Part shown: positions 1 through 9,500 of the stretch, piece by piece | Layout of the letters: each line of letters starts with the position of its first letter | Position numbering within the stretch: position 1 is the first letter of the stretch | Source: Saccharopolyspora shandongensis | GTDB taxonomy: Bacteria > Actinomycetota > Actinomycetes > Mycobacteriales > Pseudonocardiaceae | NCBI RefSeq assembly: GCF_900106995.1 | Contig: NZ_FNOK01000023.1 | Span: 62,001 to 126,000 of the forward strand | Direction: 5' to 3' | Length of the DNA: 64,000 bases | The notes under the pieces: model-generated | The model's input: only the letters and a program-made list of their open reading frames with translations | Database searches by the model: none | Told to the model about the DNA's origin: nothing | Translations under genes and position numbers: made by a program

Positions 1-5
1 AGTCG

Positions 6-938
6 ATGATCAGCACCCAGGCATCGCGGCTCGCCCAGAGCCCGCCCGCCAGGGACACCGACTTCAGCCGGCTGACGGCGGCGGACATCGCTCCGCAGAG
101 CGCGATGCTGGAACAACTTCCGGCCGAGGAGACGGCGTCCCCCGACGCCGCCACCGACCCCACCTCGGCGGTGCGGGCCAGCCGGGCGTGGCGGCGGATG
201 TCCGACCTGATCGGGCTCGAAGGTCCGCGCCAGTCGGTCGGTGCGAAGCTCGTTTCGCTGTGCGAGCGCAAGAACCACCGCCGGGCCATCGGGCAGCACG
301 GCAACGCGGTGCTGACCGGGCCGCGGGGCAGTGGCAAGCGGGAACTCGCCCGGCTCTACGCCCAGGGGCTTGCCGAGCTGGGGTTGGTCGGCATCGGCCA
401 GGTGGTGCGCGCGTCGCTCACCGAGAACCTGCGCCCGGGGTGGCCAGGACAGGCGGAAACCTTGGTGCACAGGGCGTTCCAGGACGCGCAGGGCGGACTC
501 CTCGTGGTGGACGTCGACGCGGACGGCGAGCCCCAGCCGGAGGAGGCGGAGGCGCTGCTGGTCGCATTGCGCTATCACGCCGCCGATCCGGTGGTGGTGC
601 TGACCGGCACCCGCCCCGGTGTGGAGCGCCTGTTCGGGAGCGTGCCGCAGCTGCGCGACTCCTTCGGGGAGTGGTGGGAGATCGACGCGTACTCCGCGGC
701 TGACCTGGCCGCCATCGCGGTCCGGCAGCTGCGCGAACGCGGCCACGAGGTGCCCGACGATGTGCGCGCAGCGTTGCGCGCGCACATCGAGGCGTCCGGG
801 GAGACCACGGTGCACGGCGTTCACCAGCTCTCCCGGCACCTGGCAAGGATGGCGGCTTCGCGCACGTTGGCCGCCGCCGACTTGGCGGGCCTGGCGCGGG
901 TCGTGCCCGCGGTCGGTGGGCTGGCCTCGGTCGGCTGA
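6..938 (+). CDS. AAA-type ATPase, CbxX/EccA-like (possibly 5'-truncated)
   Basis: Predicted P-loop ATPase of 310 residues. A Walker A motif, GPRGSGK, lies at residues 105-111 after a hydrophobic strand. A Walker B-like stretch (LLVVDVDAD, acidic residues about 169-171) follows at the expected distance, and a helical lid fills the C-terminal third. The layout resembles AAA proteins of the CbxX/EccA type that accompany ESX secretion systems, where they may remodel substrates. The first 65 residues are low-complexity. The ATG lies 5 bases from the window edge, so no ribosome site can be judged and the frame may continue upstream. The Walker B region is not a textbook DE pair, so activity is uncertain. 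It is followed by two strong hairpins, so it probably ends a transcription unit. Confidence 0.65.
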   Translation: MISTQASRLAQSPPARDTDFSRLTAADIAPQSAMLEQLPAEETASPDAATDPTSAVRASRAWRRMSDLIGLEGPRQSVGAKLVSLCERKNHRRAIGQHGNAVLTGPRGSGKRELARLYAQGLAELGLVGIGQVVRASLTENLRPGWPGQAETLVHRAFQDAQGGLLVVDVDADGEPQPEEAEALLVALRYHAADPVVVLTGTRPGVERLFGSVPQLRDSFGEWWEIDAYSAADLAAIAVRQLRERGHEVPDDVRAALRAHIEASGETTVHGVHQLSRHLARMAASRTLAAADLAGLARVVPAVGGLASVG

Positions 939-947
939 GGTGGTGGT

Positions 948-1000
948 CCGGGCACACCTCGTGCCCGGAGGGCTCCTGGTCGGCCCACGCCGACCAGGAG
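948..1000 (+). terminator. Two consecutive hairpins after the AAA ATPase gene
   Basis: The first hairpin is a perfect 8-bp stem (948-955 with 961-968) around a 5-nt loop. The second is a perfect 12-bp stem (973-984 with 989-1000) around a 4-nt loop. There is no T-run, as is usual for actinomycete terminators. They separate the ATPase gene from the YbaB-like gene. Confidence 0.65.
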
Positions 1001-1049
1001 CGACTTGTCGTGCCGTTGACTTGATTCGGAAAGCTTTCAGGAGGCTCGA

Positions 1050-1460
1050 ATGTCCGAAGTGGATCGTCGTAACGTGGAGATGTTGCGGGAGGAGTACGAA
1101 CGCCAGGTCACCGGCCTCGCCGAGTCGCAGCGGCGGATGAGCGAGGCATCGGCGACCGCGGTGTCCCCGCGCCGCGAGCTGTCGGTCACGGTCGGCCCGC
1201 AGGGCGTGATCACCGAGCTGAAGTTCCTGACCAGCACGTACCGCCGGCTGGCGAAGAACGAGTTGTCGGAGCTGGTGATCCGCACGATCGCCGACGCCCG
1301 GGACAAGCTGAACGACCAGCTCGCGGAGATCATGACGCCGATGATGCCGCCGGGGCTGGACGTGAAAGCCATGCTGAACGGGGAGATCAGCGCCGAGAAG
1401 CTGGCCCCCGACGAGTCCAAGCTGCCGCCCCTGCTCAGGGAGCGGCTGAACCGGCGCTGA
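1050..1460 (+). CDS. YbaB/EbfC family DNA-binding protein
   Basis: A 136-residue protein of the YbaB/EbfC nucleoid-associated family. It has an N-terminal amphipathic helix, a central strand segment with the family-like PQGVITELKF hairpin, and a second long helix (residues about 65-95). The ATG is preceded by AGGAGG with good spacing (about 1039-1044). Family members bind DNA as dimers. Variants like this often sit beside type VII secretion and WXG100 genes in actinomycetes, where their role is not established. It lies directly upstream of the EspC-like gene and giant 1, so it may belong to the secretion operon or regulate it (inference). Confidence 0.75.
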   Translation: MSEVDRRNVEMLREEYERQVTGLAESQRRMSEASATAVSPRRELSVTVGPQGVITELKFLTSTYRRLAKNELSELVIRTIADARDKLNDQLAEIMTPMMPPGLDVKAMLNGEISAEKLAPDESKLPPLLRERLNRR

Positions 1461-1469
1461 GGACCGGAC

Positions 1470-1486
1470 GCCGCGCTTTTCGCGGC
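1470..1486 (+). terminator. Weak hairpin after the YbaB-like gene
   Basis: A 6-bp GC stem (1470-1475 with 1481-1486) encloses a CTTTT loop ten bases after the stop codon. It is short, so it may be an attenuator or simply chance in GC-rich DNA. Confidence 0.3.
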
Positions 1487-1566
1487 CGCGTTGGGGGCTT
1501 GCGCGCCCCGGAGAAGCGGTAACGGGACCGAACTCGACCACGGGTGTGAGCGGAGGAACGAGGACC

Positions 1567-2532
1567 ATGAATCAGTTCTGGGTAGATCCGGAGAACCTGA
1601 GCAAGACCGGTCAGGGTTACGGAGAGGTGCATGCGAGGTTGATCGGGCTCCAGCAGCAGTCCGCCCCGCTCAGCGCCCGGTACCAGGCGAGCTTCGGCGA
1701 CGACGACGAGGGCCGCGAGTTCTTCCAGAACTTCGAAGACGGCCAGCAGACGTTCCTCGACGGGGTGGGAGGGCAGTCCAAGGCGTTGCTCTACATCAGC
1801 GACGGCCTGTACGAGAACGGGAAGATGTACGCCGGTTCCCGGGACGAGGCCGACCAGGTGTCGCACAAGTTCAAGACCGCGGGCGAGAACGGTTCCGGCG
1901 ATTCCCAGAAGCCGACGGGCTACAACCGTCCCGCCGAGAAGGTCCCGCTGGAAAAGACGACCGGCTACGTAGCGGCCAGGGCCTCGAAGGCGCTAGCGCC
2001 GAACCGCGGTGTCGAGCCGAGCAAGCCTTTGGAAAAAGGGAAGTTCGTGAAGTCGCAGCGTGCTGTTCCCGCCGGCGGGCACGCGAATGAGGGCCTCAAA
2101 CCGCAGCTGCCCGTTTCCGACCGCGGATACGTGCTGAACGGGCTCAAATCGGAGGACGTGAAGGTTCGCAAGCCGGAAATGACCTCCGCGATGAAGCTGC
2201 GCGCCCTGCGCGAGAACGAGCAGCCCATGGTGTACGGCCACCCGTTGGGCGAGGGGCAGCACATCGTCAGCGCCACCGAACTGCCGAACGGGGCGGTGCG
2301 GATCGGCGTCGACGGCTACTCCGACATCACTCCGCTGAGCGGCCGCGATCTGACGCTCGACAACCCGAACAACCCGTCCGAGTCGAAGCCCTACCCGACC
2401 GAGGATGGGGAGCGGCTCTTCCTGGTCACGGAGAAGCCTGGATCGGAGCAGCCCGAGAAGTCGCTCGATGATCGGGTGTACATGGAGTTCCCGCGTGACG
2501 GGGAACCGAGTTTCTTCCGCTACCGCAAGTAG
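1567..2532 (+). CDS. EspC/WXG100-like type VII secretion partner with C-terminal extension
   Basis: A 321-residue protein whose first 100 residues match the EspC (T7SS_ESX_EspC) pattern: it opens MNQFWVDPENL and continues with two helices around a short turn. Family members are secreted by ESX systems or act as secretion partners. I chose the ATG at 1567 because GGAGG lies about 11 bases upstream; a GTG at 1546 would add seven unlikely residues. The remaining 220 residues are a basic linker followed by a beta-rich domain (from about residue 215) that I do not recognise; it ends in FPRDGEPSFFRYRK. The gene stops 67 bases before giant 1 and is probably cotranscribed with it. Its 3' end plus spacer is duplicated upstream of giant 2, which links it functionally to that N-terminus. 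Confidence 0.7.
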   Translation: MNQFWVDPENLSKTGQGYGEVHARLIGLQQQSAPLSARYQASFGDDDEGREFFQNFEDGQQTFLDGVGGQSKALLYISDGLYENGKMYAGSRDEADQVSHKFKTAGENGSGDSQKPTGYNRPAEKVPLEKTTGYVAARASKALAPNRGVEPSKPLEKGKFVKSQRAVPAGGHANEGLKPQLPVSDRGYVLNGLKSEDVKVRKPEMTSAMKLRALRENEQPMVYGHPLGEGQHIVSATELPNGAVRIGVDGYSDITPLSGRDLTLDNPNNPSESKPYPTEDGERLFLVTEKPGSEQPEKSLDDRVYMEFPRDGEPSFFRYRK

Positions 2533-2599
2533 GCGAGAGGCCTGGTCGGGAGGTGGTGCGGCCGGCGGTACGTGTCTGAATCGGATGGTGTGGTGAGCG

Positions 2600-3500
2600 A
2601 TGGGTGAGATCCAGATTCCTGAGGATGGCTTCTGGGCGCCTATTTACTATTCGATGTACGTGCTGGTCGGTAATAAGCCGCCGAAGGTGATTTCGAATGA
2701 CATGTACGCGTTGGCTCGCGAGGCGCGGGAGAACGCGGATGCTTATGTGGCGATCACGAACAACGTTGCTGCGTTGTCCTCTGGTGTGTGGGCGAATCTG
2801 GAGGGTGAGACGGCGAATGCGTTCGGCGACCACATCAAGGGGTTGACGCAGCCGGTTCAGGCGCAGGCGGCTGCGATGCGGTATACGGCTGATTTGGTGG
2901 ACAAGTTCGGGTTGAACGGGGAGGAGGCCGAGTACGAGATCCTCATCGCGCTGGCGTTTTTCGCGTCCACGATCGCTTCGCTGTACATGATGGGGCCGCC
3001 GGGGTGGGCGATGGTTCCGGAGTGGATTTCGGCTGGGCGTCAGTTCATCACTGAGATCATTGCGGTGGCGAAGCAGCAGGCGAAGTCGCTGTCGTCGTAT
3101 TTGCAGTTGGGGTGGCAGGGCGTTCATGAGTTCGCCCAGGAGATGTTCGAGGCGTTCTTGCCTCAGGCGTTCACGACGGGGAACGGTAACCGCAAGCACG
3201 GTTGGGATGTCGATGACATGCTCATCGAGGGTGCTGTCGGGGGCTGGGCCGGGATCAACGGTTCGTTGTTGCATCGTCTGGCGAAGATGAACAAGCACAC
3301 GGACAATTTTGTGAAGAAGCCGTTGGGGGCGGGGCAGCTGGATGCTGCTTCGGAGCTGCCGGCCGAGGGCATTGTGATCACGGCGATCGGCGGCGATTTC
3401 GACGCGTTCGGGACTTATATTTCGAGTGTTTCGATGGGCTCGATGGAGAAGCACGCGCATAACAGGGCGGTGGAGAGGCAGAACAACCGCAACGCGAATA
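2600..3500 (+). other. Giant 1 N-terminal WXG100/CpnT-like export domain
   Basis: Residues 1-300. A helical bundle with the segment SSGVWANLEGETANAF, resembling WXG100-type export domains, is followed by a hydrophobic segment (about residues 115-145). The same domain is almost residue-for-residue identical in giant 2. CpnT-like proteins use such a domain for export of a C-terminal toxin; the same role is inferred here. Confidence 0.7.
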
Positions 3501-6500
3501 ATTCGCCGACCGGAGGCTCGAACCAGCCTCCGCCGCCGGCCTACAACCCGGACGGTAAGGGCCTGCCCGGCGACACGGAAACTCCCGGCGGAGGACCGGA
3601 TTCGAAGGTGCCGCCGGTTGGGTCGGATTCGAAGGTGCCGCCGGTTGGGGTGGATTCGAAGACGCCGCCGGTCGGGTCGGATTCGAAGACGCCGCCCGTT
3701 GGGTCGGACTCGAAGGTGCCGCCCGTGGATTCCCCGGACGGGAGGCCTTCCGACGTCCCGCCGCCCCCGTACTCACCGCGTGGTGAGGCGCCACCATCCA
3801 ACGAGGTGTGGGGGAACGAACAGCCCCCGCCCGCGTACCAGCCCCCGCCCGCGTACCAGCCCCCGGCCGCGGAGCAGCCTGCGGGCTCTCTGCCGCCTGG
3901 TTCGGTGCCCCCGCCTGTGGGTGTTTCGCCTGCGGGCTCTCCGCCGCCTGGTTCGGTCCCGCCGCCTGCGTCGGCGCCGCCGGTGGGGTCTCCGCCGCCG
4001 GGCGTCGGCGGGGAAACGCCGCCACCTGCGGGCATCGAAACCGGGCCGGTTTCGGTGGACCAACCGGCCGGGCAGCCGCCGGTTTCCGGCGGGCCGCAGG
4101 ACATCGGCTCGGGCAAGGGCTTGCCCGGTTTCGACACGACGACGCCACCGGGTAACGCGCCGCTGGGCGTGGATCCGGCCGTCGGCGACCAGAATCCCCA
4201 GGCCCAGCAACCGTCTGCCGAGCAGCCGCCGGTGCGGCATACGCCCGTCGAGCAGCCGCCAGCCCAGCAGTCGCCGAACCTGCAGTCGCCGGAACAGCAC
4301 GCTCCCGACCAGCAGACCCCGAACCAGCAGGTTCCGGGTCAGCAGGTTCCGGGTCAGCAGTCGCCGGAACAGTCGACGTCTGGTCAGCAGAACGCTGGTC
4401 AGCGCGGCCTTGACCCGAACCCGGTGTCGCTCGAGCGCGATCAGCCGGGAGCGGACCAGCGGGAGCAGGACGGAAACGCGTCAGCGCAGCTCCGCCCGAC
4501 CGGCCAGCAGGCCGGGCCGGGGCAACCGTTGGGGACGCCGAGCGCCACGCCCACGACGTCTGGTCAGAGCAGCAACTCGCAGGCACCTTCGAACCCCGTC
4601 GGCACGCCGAGCACCGTTACGCAGGACGTGTCCCGGGACAAGTCCGGCCAGCCGGCCGTCGGTGATCAGGGCGGCCTGTCTCGGCTTTCGGCGCAGCTGT
4701 CCTACGAATCGCCGACGGGTGCGACGTCGACCGGGAGTCAGTCCCCGACTCAGCGTGACGTGCCGTCCGCGGTGTCCTCCGGTGGCGATCAGGGGACGAG
4801 TTCGACGACGTCTGGCAGGGCCGGAACGTCGAAGAGCGGTGGTGAACCGCGGTTGCAGGTGGCGCCGGAACGGCCGGTGGTGCCGGTGGAAGGCCCGCCC
4901 GGTGATGAAGGTTATGTGAGCGGGGACGAGTCCAGGGACGACGGGAACGCGTCGTTGGTCCGGGACGCGCCGGAGACGCCGGGGGAGACTGCCTCGGTGT
5001 CGGTCACGGACCAGCCGGTGGGTGCTGTTCCGGTGGTGGCTTCGGTGAAGGACTCGTTCGTCGATGAAGGTTATGAAAGTGGGGACGAGTCCGATCCCGA
5101 CCCTGGTGGCGGGCGCCGCGACAGCGATTCCGGCGCCCTCGCCGATCAGGGCAGTTTCGACATCGGCAGGGGCCATGCCGGGAACGACCGCGACCGTGGG
5201 CAGCAGGAGGCCATCGAGTCGCTGTCCGATGAACACGCGTCCACGACGAACCAGCAGACATCGAACGCGGCCAACCCGTACCACTCGCATCTGCTGAACG
5301 ACCCGAGCATGGCCGTGCCGCCGGGAGCGGTGCGCACGGCACGGGATTTCGCCAACGAGGAGGCCGGGCGCAAGTTTCTGCGGAACAACACCGAATACGG
5401 GCACTACGTCCTGGAGGCGAACCGGGCGACGCGGGAAAGCGGCGCGTCGGAGAACAACTGCGCGCCGGCCAACGCGCAGTTGGCGAATTCCATCGAACAC
5501 AAGAAGATGTTCACCGCGGGCCCGAGCGGGAAGTGGTCGCTCCGCGATATGGAGCGGATGGCGAACCGAAAGGCCATGGGCCCGTTCTACGACAAAGACC
5601 CGGTCTCGAGGTTTCTGCTTTCCCCGGTCAACGACTACACCCAGGCATTGGTCACCCGGAAGACCGGTGACACCGGCCACGTCATGCTCGCATCCGTCGA
5701 CGAACACGGCGTGGTCAACTATTTTGACGGGCAGAAGGGCAACTTCACCGAAGTTCTCCCGATCGATCCGAAGACCCCCTTCAAGGATCTGTATTCGGCC
5801 GACAACGGGATCAGGTTCATCCCGCTGCCGCATGACACGGTGTTGTCCGCGGACTTCGCCGCTTATAACAGGGAAACCGACTCCGCTTCCAACGCACGGC
5901 ACGACAGCAGTCCGGAAGCCCGCCAGGACGGCAGCCACGAGAACAACCAGGACAAGGCCGTCTTCGGGGCCGACCGGAGCCATCGCCGGGACCGGAACCG
6001 ACGGGATCGGGACCGGGATCGGGATCGGTCGGGGCGTTCCGGCCACTCGAGCCGGTCCGACCACGGTGGGGCACCGGACGCATTCGAGGGCCGAGGGGCC
6101 CAGGAATTCCGGGGTCCCTGGCCGACGATCACACCGGCGCCTCGCCCGAATCCCGAGTCGGTGCGGCAGCGTTTCGATCCGCCGGAGGAGCGGCTGGCGC
6201 ATTACCTCGCCGCTATGGAGGGCGGTGAGCGCGAGACCATGCACGCGCGCCGGTCCGTGGCGCTTGCCGAGTTCGACCGGCCGATCCCCAGCCCGAAGCT
6301 GGTCGACGTGGACGAGCAGACCGCCGACTACCGGCCGCACCCCACGAAACCCGATAGCGAGGTTCCGGAGTCCGGCGGGCACTTCCACAACCTCTACGGG
6401 CGGGACGACGCGGGCAGTGTCGCCGTGATGATGGAGAACTACCGCGCCAGGGGGGAGAGGTACACCGCCAGTGATGCTTTCATCCATCAGTGGTCGAAGG

Positions 6501-9500
6501 CGGAGGCGCTGTTCAATGGGGTGACCAAGGCGAGGGAGATCGACAAGCGGGCTCCGAAGGTGTTCGGCAGGACGACGACGCCCGAGGATGTTCCGGATCG
6601 GCTTCCGGACACCATCTTCCGGCAGAACATCTCCGGCACGGCGGCGAAGGAGGTCTTCGGCAACTTGCTGGCCGGCAGGAACGGCGTGGATTTCGTTGCC
6701 CGTGATGGTGTCTACGCCGAGGTCATGAGGACGGTGAACGGTAAGTCCACGAGGAACATCGTGGACACGTTCAACGAGTTGAAGCAGCTGTCCGATGACC
6801 AGAAGTTCCACATCTCGGGTGGTGGCGTCAGGCGGGACGGCTCGGGCGGCTTCCAGTTGCGGTTCGACATCAGCAGGGTCCATGCCGGGACCGGCCGGCA
6901 ATCCCCGCGCGGGTACGAGGGGCGGATTGTCCAGGACAACCACGCTCGGGATTGGTATGGACGGTATGACCGTGCCCAGGCCGGTGGGTGGGCTCCTGGT
7001 ATGGGTGGTGCGTCGTCGGCGGTGTCGGGTGAGGCGTCGGTGCGTCCGGACGTGGTGTCGGCGGAGACTTTCGAGAATGATTCTGTGGGTAATGCTGCGT
7101 TCCTGAAGCGGCATTTCCCGGATATGCGTTTTGTGAACGAAGCGAATCGTGTTGCCGGTCTTGAGGGCAGTGGCACGAACTGTCTGGATTCCTCGCTTAT
7201 GGGGATCAATCTGGACTTGCATCGGATGAAGCACGGTGACGTGACTCCCGAGCAGGCGGCGGAGTTCAAGGCCAAGCTGAGCGGGCCGGTGGACCCGAAT
7301 CGCGTCCCGGAGTCGGGTTTGGGTCCGTTGTCCTTGCAGGGGCCGGGGCAGCAGGGTTACGCCAAGGTGTTCGACTATGTGGCCGGTAGGACGAACGACG
7401 GTCCGCATCAACTGGTGTACTCCTATTACGGCAACGGCAAGGGACATTTCATCGGCGCGTACAAGCGCGGTGACTACGTCGTGTTCGTCGATGCCGCGAA
7501 CAACGAAATCGTGTTCGCTGGTGTCGATAAAAACGATTTGACGGAGCTGGGCAACCCGGAGCAGGTGTGGGCCTCGCCGGTGACTTCGGACCGGGTGCTC
7601 AAGCACGTGGTTTCGCCGGTGGGTACCAAGGTTCCTGGGGGGACCGAGAACCAGGCGAGTTCCGCCCAGGACGGTGCAGCGCGCCTCAAGCGCATCACCG
7701 ACCTGGCCGACACCTACCCAGCGGACATCATTCGAGCGACCAGTGCCGAAATGGACCGGCACCCGGCAGAGCCGAACAACGTTGCCCTCCGCGACGGCCC
7801 GAACATGATCCCGCTGACTCCGGCGCTAGCCCGGGCATGGCTGGCCGAAAACGACATCACCTATCCCCGCGATGGTGGCATACCGCTGGCCGTCGCGCTT
7901 TACACCGCCGGCAGAGCGGACCCGGATAACGCGCCTCGCCAGGAATACAGGCTCGACGTCGACGAGGCACAGCGCTTCTACGAAACGGTTCGGAATCTGG
8001 CGGACCAGCACCAGCAGGCCGAGCGGCGGCACGTCTTGACCGGGATGGACGCGCTGGCGGGTCTGATCGTCCGCACCCATCCGCCGGACCGCTACAGCTA
8101 TGTGGGTATCGGCCGCAGTCCGGCTCCGGTCGTCGCCGCTCTCCAGTCCCGGGGCCACGACGCGGTGTCCATTCCGCTGTCGTCCTTCCGGCCGTTGCCA
8201 CCGCAAGATTCGGTTCTGCACGTGCCCTTCCAGACCCCCGGCCGCGGCGAACCCGCGTCCGAGCACTACTACGAACCCACGCCCGAGCAAATGAGCATGC
8301 TCGAAAGGCATTTCGACGAGTTCCTGGGGCATCTGCCCGCGGACCGTGATGTGGTGCTGTTGGACTACACCCAGTCCGGGCGTTCGCTGATCGCGGCGCA
8401 GTACTTCCTCCAGCAGCACCTTGGTTCCGGCCGGGTGGTGCGCGCGGTCGCGATGTACGCGCCCGGGGGGAGACTGCTCGATACCCACGCCCGCATCGCT
8501 AACAACGATGCTCTCGACTTGGCGGAACGCAAGCAGTGGTGGGAGCGGTTCGCGGTCCTGCCGGTCGACTCGAACAGATGGCTGGGCAATCGCGCCGATC
8601 TGGTGGTGGAGGCGTTCGAGAGGGAGACGTTCGACGAACAGGCCGAGTACGGCAAGTACAAGATCCTGAGCGCGAACCCGGACGACCCCATGCCGCGGCG
8701 AGCCGACCGCCAGGACGGCTACCGGACGCTGCGGGACGCCATGGACACGGCCCGCGGGATAAAGGACCCGGTAGCCGGGGACATTCCTCCCGGCCGCGGT
8801 GGTGGTGCCATGATGTCGACCCCGTCCGAGCGTCTTCAATGGATCGTCGATGCCGCCGAGGTATTCGACGAAGACATCACCCTCGTAACCGATGCCGAAG
8901 CCGCCCGGCACCCGGCGGGGTACAACGACGTCTACCTCCGTGACGGTCAGCACACGATCCCGCTGACGCCGGAGCGGGTCCGGATATGGCTGACCGAGAG
9001 CGGCATCAAGGAGTATCCCGTCGACGGTGGCATAGCGCTGGCCATCGCGCTGTACACCTCCAGGGAGCCGGCATGGGACGACGACGCACCCCTTCACCGG
9101 GAATACCGAATCGACGAGGCACAGCGCTTCTACGACACGGTCAGCCGCCTGGCAGCCCAGCACCATCTGGCTGAGCAGCAGGGGGTCGTGAGAGCGATGG
9201 ACGGCGTGGCGGAGTCGATCGTCGCCAACTATCCGCCGGAATCGTTCAGCTATGTGGGTATCGGCCGCAGCCCTGCTCTGGTCATCGCCGCTCTCCAGAA
9301 ACATCACCCGGACGCGGTCGCGGTCTCGATTCCGCTGTCGTCGTTCCGGCCGTCACCGCCGAAAAGCTCGTTCCTGCACAGGACCTTCCGGGAAGGCAAG
9401 TGGTTCGTACCCGATCGCGAACAGATCAGGCTGATAGGAGAGCATTTCGACGAGTTCCTGGGTGATCTGTCCGCGGACCGCGAGGTGCTGCTGGTCGACT

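Noticed and set aside
1546..1566. GTG at 1546 as start of the EspC-like gene
   Set aside because: It would place the GGAGG inside the coding region and add seven residues unlike the family N-terminus; ATG 1567 fits better.
3599..3733. Possible regulatory repeat or replication iterons
   Set aside because: The 27-bp units are in frame and code a regular Pro-rich peptide, so a linker repeat explains them.
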